Source: Microscillaceae bacterium
GTDB lineage: Bacteria; Bacteroidota; Bacteroidia; Cytophagales; Microscillaceae
Assembly (NCBI GenBank): GCA_003483885.1
Contig: DMXI01000051.1
Span: 1-9,601, forward strand
Length of the DNA stretch: 9,601 bases
Direction of reading: 5' to 3'
Shown here: positions 7,020-9,601 of the stretch, piece after piece
Position numbering within the stretch: the first letter of the stretch is position 1
Layout of the letters: every line of letters starts with the position of its first letter
Made by a program: the position numbers and the translations under genes
Notes under the pieces: model-generated
Databases searched by the model: none
What the model was told of the DNA's origin: nothing
The model's input: only the letters and a program-made list of their open reading frames with translations

Positions 7020-8444
7020 ATGCAAAACCTTTATCCAAATAAAAAAAATCCACGAACATTGTTCTGGTCGGCTGTTTTGTCAGGCATCATTGTTTGGGTA
7101 TTATCTATAGTAATTACCCAGTTACCTCGTAATATAAACTCGTTTCCTCGTGATCCAAATGTAGGTACGCTCCCCATGTTTGGTCTACAAGATGAATTAT
7201 TTACCGTCAATAGTAGAGGGGTATTTTTTACAAATTTTAAACAACAAAAAAAACGTAAACATGTTTACGATACTAGTCGATTTTATCCTAGTAGAAATCT
7301 TTATTGGCATCAAAAGAAATTACTTTATCTATTGGGATTTACCAACAATACAACTGATTATTGTATACAGGTGAATCGGATTAGTGACTTGAAAATAGTG
7401 CAGAAAAAACTACTTTCATCTCAAGATGTCAACAATCTCAAGGGATGGTATATAGATACTATTCAACAGCAAGTAGTCACTATACATGCCCCTCCTAAGG
7501 TTTCTTCTCACTATCTTTTAGTGAGTTATAGAGACTCATTGTGGAATATCCAGCACAGAGATACGCTTTTTATCTCTCCATCCGAGAACAGTACATCTGG
7601 ACAGCATACCAAAGAAAATTTGTTAAACATTGATCGGGTAGTGAAGGTTGGTGCACAATATTATTATACAGCTTATAAATCTAGCACCCATCCAAAAGGG
7701 ATTTTTATGTTAAAAAAAATCGCTCATAAACGCTATCGTGATACTTTACTCTTGGCAGGAGGGGCTTTTGGATATGGATATGGTAGTATTCGCTTTAGTA
7801 CTAGTGATACTTTGCTTACTCCTAAAGGTATCAAGTATATTCCAAAGCCTCCGTTTTTACCTGATAGCAATATTATTAAAACAACTCCCTTTATTTATCA
7901 TAAAAATGGTCAGGCAATATATTACCCAAGATATATTCACCAAAAAGATGCGACGTATTACGTTGGCTTGCCTAATCAACGTTATTTGAAGTGGCATAAA
8001 AAGAAAAAAAGCAATCGTTCAACATTGAGCATTTTAGACAAAAGAGGAAAGGTGTTGGCAAAGAATACGGTTACAATTCCCGTTACAAAGTATTCACTTT
8101 TCAATTGTCTTATTTTAGCAAATGAAATTATTTACTTTGAGGCAGGCTCGAGGTTACGGCATGCACGTTTTGACTCCCGTACATTACAAAGAGTCGGTCT
8201 GCCCAAGTTTTGGCCTGATTTCCTTAACAAAATTGATTACTCCCTAACTAAGCCTATTACAAAAACTAGTTTTTTTGCCTTGGTTTCACTGGCACTTCTG
8301 GGCTTACCTTTCATTTGCCTCTTAGGGTTCCGTTCCACTCGCTCGATTTCTCGTCAAAGGCAATTACTGTTTGTAAGGCTTTATCTGGTCATAAGTGTCT
8401 TAGCTATTATTCTCGAGAGGAATTTTATTCTGGACTATCTTTAG
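7020..8444 (+). CDS. Unknown membrane-anchored protein with large extracytoplasmic domain
   Basis: I do not recognise this 474-residue protein. It has a short basic N-terminus, one predicted membrane helix at about 15-33, a long soluble part rich in Lys, Tyr, Ser and Thr (about 35-415), and two more helices at about 418-437 and 449-465. They are joined by a basic loop, R438 to R447, with four Arg. The positive-inside rule puts the N-terminus and this loop in the cytoplasm and the large domain outside the inner membrane. The soluble part has many alternating beta-like stretches (for example near 90-104 and 360-385); a beta-propeller is possible but not shown. There are few cysteines and no lipobox. 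ATG at 7020 is supported by the basic N-terminus plus helix directly after it. It stands alone: pheS upstream ends in a terminator, and a 468-bp gap follows. The product looks lineage-restricted, but this needs a database search. Confidence 0.75.
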   Translation: MQNLYPNKKNPRTLFWSAVLSGIIVWVLSIVITQLPRNINSFPRDPNVGTLPMFGLQDELFTVNSRGVFFTNFKQQKKRKHVYDTSRFYPSRNLYWHQKKLLYLLGFTNNTTDYCIQVNRISDLKIVQKKLLSSQDVNNLKGWYIDTIQQQVVTIHAPPKVSSHYLLVSYRDSLWNIQHRDTLFISPSENSTSGQHTKENLLNIDRVVKVGAQYYYTAYKSSTHPKGIFMLKKIAHKRYRDTLLLAGGAFGYGYGSIRFSTSDTLLTPKGIKYIPKPPFLPDSNIIKTTPFIYHKNGQAIYYPRYIHQKDATYYVGLPNQRYLKWHKKKKSNRSTLSILDKRGKVLAKNTVTIPVTKYSLFNCLILANEIIYFEAGSRLRHARFDSRTLQRVGLPKFWPDFLNKIDYSLTKPITKTSFFALVSLALLGLPFICLLGFRSTRSISRQRQLLFVRLYLVISVLAIILERNFILDYL

Positions 8445-8544
8445 CATATACCCTTGTCTTGGCTTTTTACTTTGTTTCAGGTGTTTAAATGAAGTAATAC
8501 TTAGTTAGGACTTTGGACAAACTGTTTTGACTTTAAGGAAATAG

Positions 8545-8577
8545 CATTGGTTTATGATCTATCGTTTTTAACCAATG
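8545..8577. repeat. Inverted repeat CATTGGTT ... AACCAATG
   Basis: Perfect 8-bp arms at 8545-8552 and 8570-8577 are separated by 17 nt. It lies about 100 bp after the 474-residue protein gene and 20 bp before the terminator-like repeat. As RNA it could form a hairpin in the 3' untranslated region; it could also be chance in AT-rich DNA. Confidence 0.35.
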
Positions 8578-8597
8578 ACTGAAAGCAGTTTGGTGTA

Positions 8598-8640
8598 ATA
8601 TAAAGCCTTTGTTCACTTTGGAGTGGGTAGAGGTTTTTTA
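8598..8640 (+). terminator. Probable terminator, diverged copy of the pheS terminator
   Basis: This 43-nt unit aligns without gaps to the pheS terminator at 6792-6834, with 34 of 43 positions identical. Eight of the nine differences are transitions. The stem survives through wobble pairs: CCTTT at 8606-8610 pairs with the AGAGG ending at 8633, and six T residues follow (8634-8639). It lies 154 bp after the 474-residue protein gene, whose transcript it could end. Confidence 0.6.
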
Positions 8641-8854
8641 TGCTTTATAGATGAACCAAATATGCGAATATGATAACACTTAATATTATTATGTGAAAAC
8701 TAATTAATGTAGACTTAAAAGTTCCTTGAGTACAAATAAGTTGTATGTCATACCCAGCTAGCGAAGTAATATTGCATTCTAAATTGACTGGTGAATTATG
8801 ATATTTGCTAAAAAATATGAGCAAAATGCGATGGAAATGTTAAAATTAGATAAC

Positions 8855-8888
8855 ATTGTTTAAAATTTGAGAGTAATTATTATATTTG
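8855..8888 (+). promoter_or_regulatory. Bacteroidota-type promoter for the Uma2-like gene
   Basis: TATATTTG at 8881-8888 matches the -7 consensus TAnnTTTG exactly. ATTG at 8855-8858 is an acceptable -33 box, 22 bp upstream. The predicted start near 8895 leaves a leader of about 18 nt before ATG at 8913, with no Shine-Dalgarno. This is the best promoter in the window. Confidence 0.6.
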
Positions 8889-8912
8889 CATATATAATAA
8901 AACGATAATGAT

Positions 8913-9551
8913 ATGAACTTACTCAACTTTTCGCAATTTGCCTGGGCTTATACCTTTTGTCAAAATATGCAAAATAAGCTTCAAAACAATCAAAAACACG
9001 AGGTGAATATCCAATTGGCCATTCATCAAATTGGAAGTCAGATTCTAAGTAGTGTTATTATTCAAAACAATAAAAGTATCAATAATGATAAAAAAGAGCT
9101 TCCCCACAAAATCATTTTTGATGTAATTCCCCAAGAAATATCCTGGGTAGAAATGTGCCAGCGTTGGCAACAAATCGCTCGCAAATCCAGTGTAACCGAG
9201 TATTATGTATATGCCCCTCATCGCAATGAGTTTTTTGTATGGGTTTTGCGCCAAAACCAGTTGGTACCTATCCCCATCAAACAACATTACCATAGTCAAT
9301 ATTTGCCTATTCGTTTTGAATATTTTAAGGATACTCTGGAGGTATTTACCACTCAAAATCAACCTTTTTTGAACTTTAAAGAACAAGCCCTGGCACTAAC
9401 CGAAGCAGAGGAAGAAATAGAGGCTTATCAGGTCGCTTTACAAGAAAAACAACAATTACTCGATCAGGCTTATCAAAGGTTAGATTTGCTCGAGAGGTAC
9501 TACCAAAATACGCAGGCCAACTTGGCCAATCAGCAGCGAACCGCTTCTTAA
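8913..9551 (+). CDS. Uma2/DUF820-like protein with degenerate active site and C-terminal coiled coil
   Basis: This 212-residue protein has a weak but recognisable Uma2 (DUF820) core. Residues 65-120 contain HKIIFDVIP, then SWVEMCQRWQQIARKSSVTEYY and VYAPHRNEFFVWVL. The order matches the Uma2 pattern of a VEVLSP strand, an SW-x-E helix, an EYWVVDP strand and a final V-x-V strand. Uma2 proteins are PD-(D/E)xK nuclease relatives, many of unknown role. Here the strand Glu is replaced by Asp70, and the Lys of the following helix seems lost (Arg84-Trp85), so nuclease activity is doubtful. The N-terminus (1-60) is short and divergent. Residues about 156-205 are rich in Glu, Gln and Leu and should form a coiled coil, as in many Uma2 proteins. 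No signal peptide is seen. An ATG at 8908 hits a stop at once, so 8913 is the start. The family call is by eye and tentative; the gene itself is well supported by promoter and length. Confidence 0.6.
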   Translation: MNLLNFSQFAWAYTFCQNMQNKLQNNQKHEVNIQLAIHQIGSQILSSVIIQNNKSINNDKKELPHKIIFDVIPQEISWVEMCQRWQQIARKSSVTEYYVYAPHRNEFFVWVLRQNQLVPIPIKQHYHSQYLPIRFEYFKDTLEVFTTQNQPFLNFKEQALALTEAEEEIEAYQVALQEKQQLLDQAYQRLDLLERYYQNTQANLANQQRTAS

Positions 9552-9586
9552 TTTTGAAGGCTCAATTTTTCTATTGTTTCATTGCC

Positions 9587-9601
9587 CCGATGAAAAATCG
9601 G
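9587..9601. terminator. Possible terminator hairpin cut by the window edge
   Basis: CCGAT and ATCGG form a perfect 5-bp stem around a GAAAA loop, 35 bp after the Uma2-like gene. The preceding base is C and the sequence after 9601 is not visible, so stem length and any U-tail cannot be judged. Confidence 0.35.

Larger units (their letters stand above)
8445..8912. other. 468-bp gene-free stretch
   Basis: I find no credible coding region or structural RNA here. From left to right it holds an 8-bp inverted repeat (8545-8577), a diverged copy of the pheS terminator (8598-8640), about 200 bp of AT-rich sequence with no clear features except a TTTGCT/AGCAAA dyad (8804-8825), and the promoter of the next gene (8855-8888). 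Confidence 0.6.

Noticed and set aside
7738..7989. Hydrophobic plus-frame ORF within the 474-residue gene (also one at 7180-7374)
   Set aside because: It is an out-of-frame shadow; the longer frame has coherent membrane topology and a supported start.
8641..8854. Possible small RNA or short gene in the 468-bp gap
   Set aside because: No start with a sensible frame of useful length, and no strong structured GC-containing stem is visible.
9045..9386. 113-residue minus-strand ORF within the Uma2-like gene
   Set aside because: The plus-strand gene has an exact -7 promoter element and a coherent fold; the antisense frame has neither.

Overview
This is an ordinary-looking chromosomal stretch from a Bacteroidota, most likely Cytophagales (Microscilla-like; the genus is a guess). 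The evidence is the absence of Shine-Dalgarno sequences before every start, two intergenic exact matches to the Bacteroidota -7 promoter element TAnnTTTG, a PheS with the four-cysteine insert I associate with this phylum, and a DUF3575-type outer-membrane barrel. There is no tRNA, rRNA, CRISPR array, transposase or phage gene.

Left part (1-4790). On the minus strand, moaC (143-628, molybdenum cofactor synthesis) is followed toward the left edge by six codons of a new ORF reading MYGLVL, which would suit the start of MobA. Upstream of moaC, and separated from it by a terminator, is a 931-residue secreted Gln/Asn-rich protein with TPR-like helical repeats and a very basic tail (755-3550, minus). 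Divergent from it is a short MOSC-domain protein (3849-4655, plus) that resembles the mitochondrial amidoxime-reducing component (mARC), an enzyme that uses molybdenum cofactor. The left part may therefore hold a molybdenum-cofactor theme: synthesis genes and a probable user, interrupted by the TPR-like gene.

Middle (4719-6834). A strong hairpin separates the convergent MOSC gene and a small outer-membrane beta-barrel gene (4791-5387, minus). The barrel gene and pheS (5709-6752, plus, phenylalanyl-tRNA synthetase alpha chain) are divergent, and their 321-bp spacer carries two clear dyads. pheS ends in a good intrinsic terminator; pheT is not adjacent.

Right part (7020-9601). A 474-residue protein of unknown family with three predicted membrane segments (7020-8444, plus) is followed by a 468-bp gene-free stretch. 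That stretch holds a diverged copy of the pheS terminator and a clear promoter. The promoter drives a 212-residue protein (8913-9551, plus) that looks like a degenerate Uma2/DUF820 fold with a C-terminal coiled coil. A small hairpin lies at the right edge.

I see no convincing new multi-gene system. The points most worth a second look are the mARC-like MOSC protein without a redox partner domain, the large Q/N-rich secreted protein, the two homologous terminators, and the orphan genes on the right.
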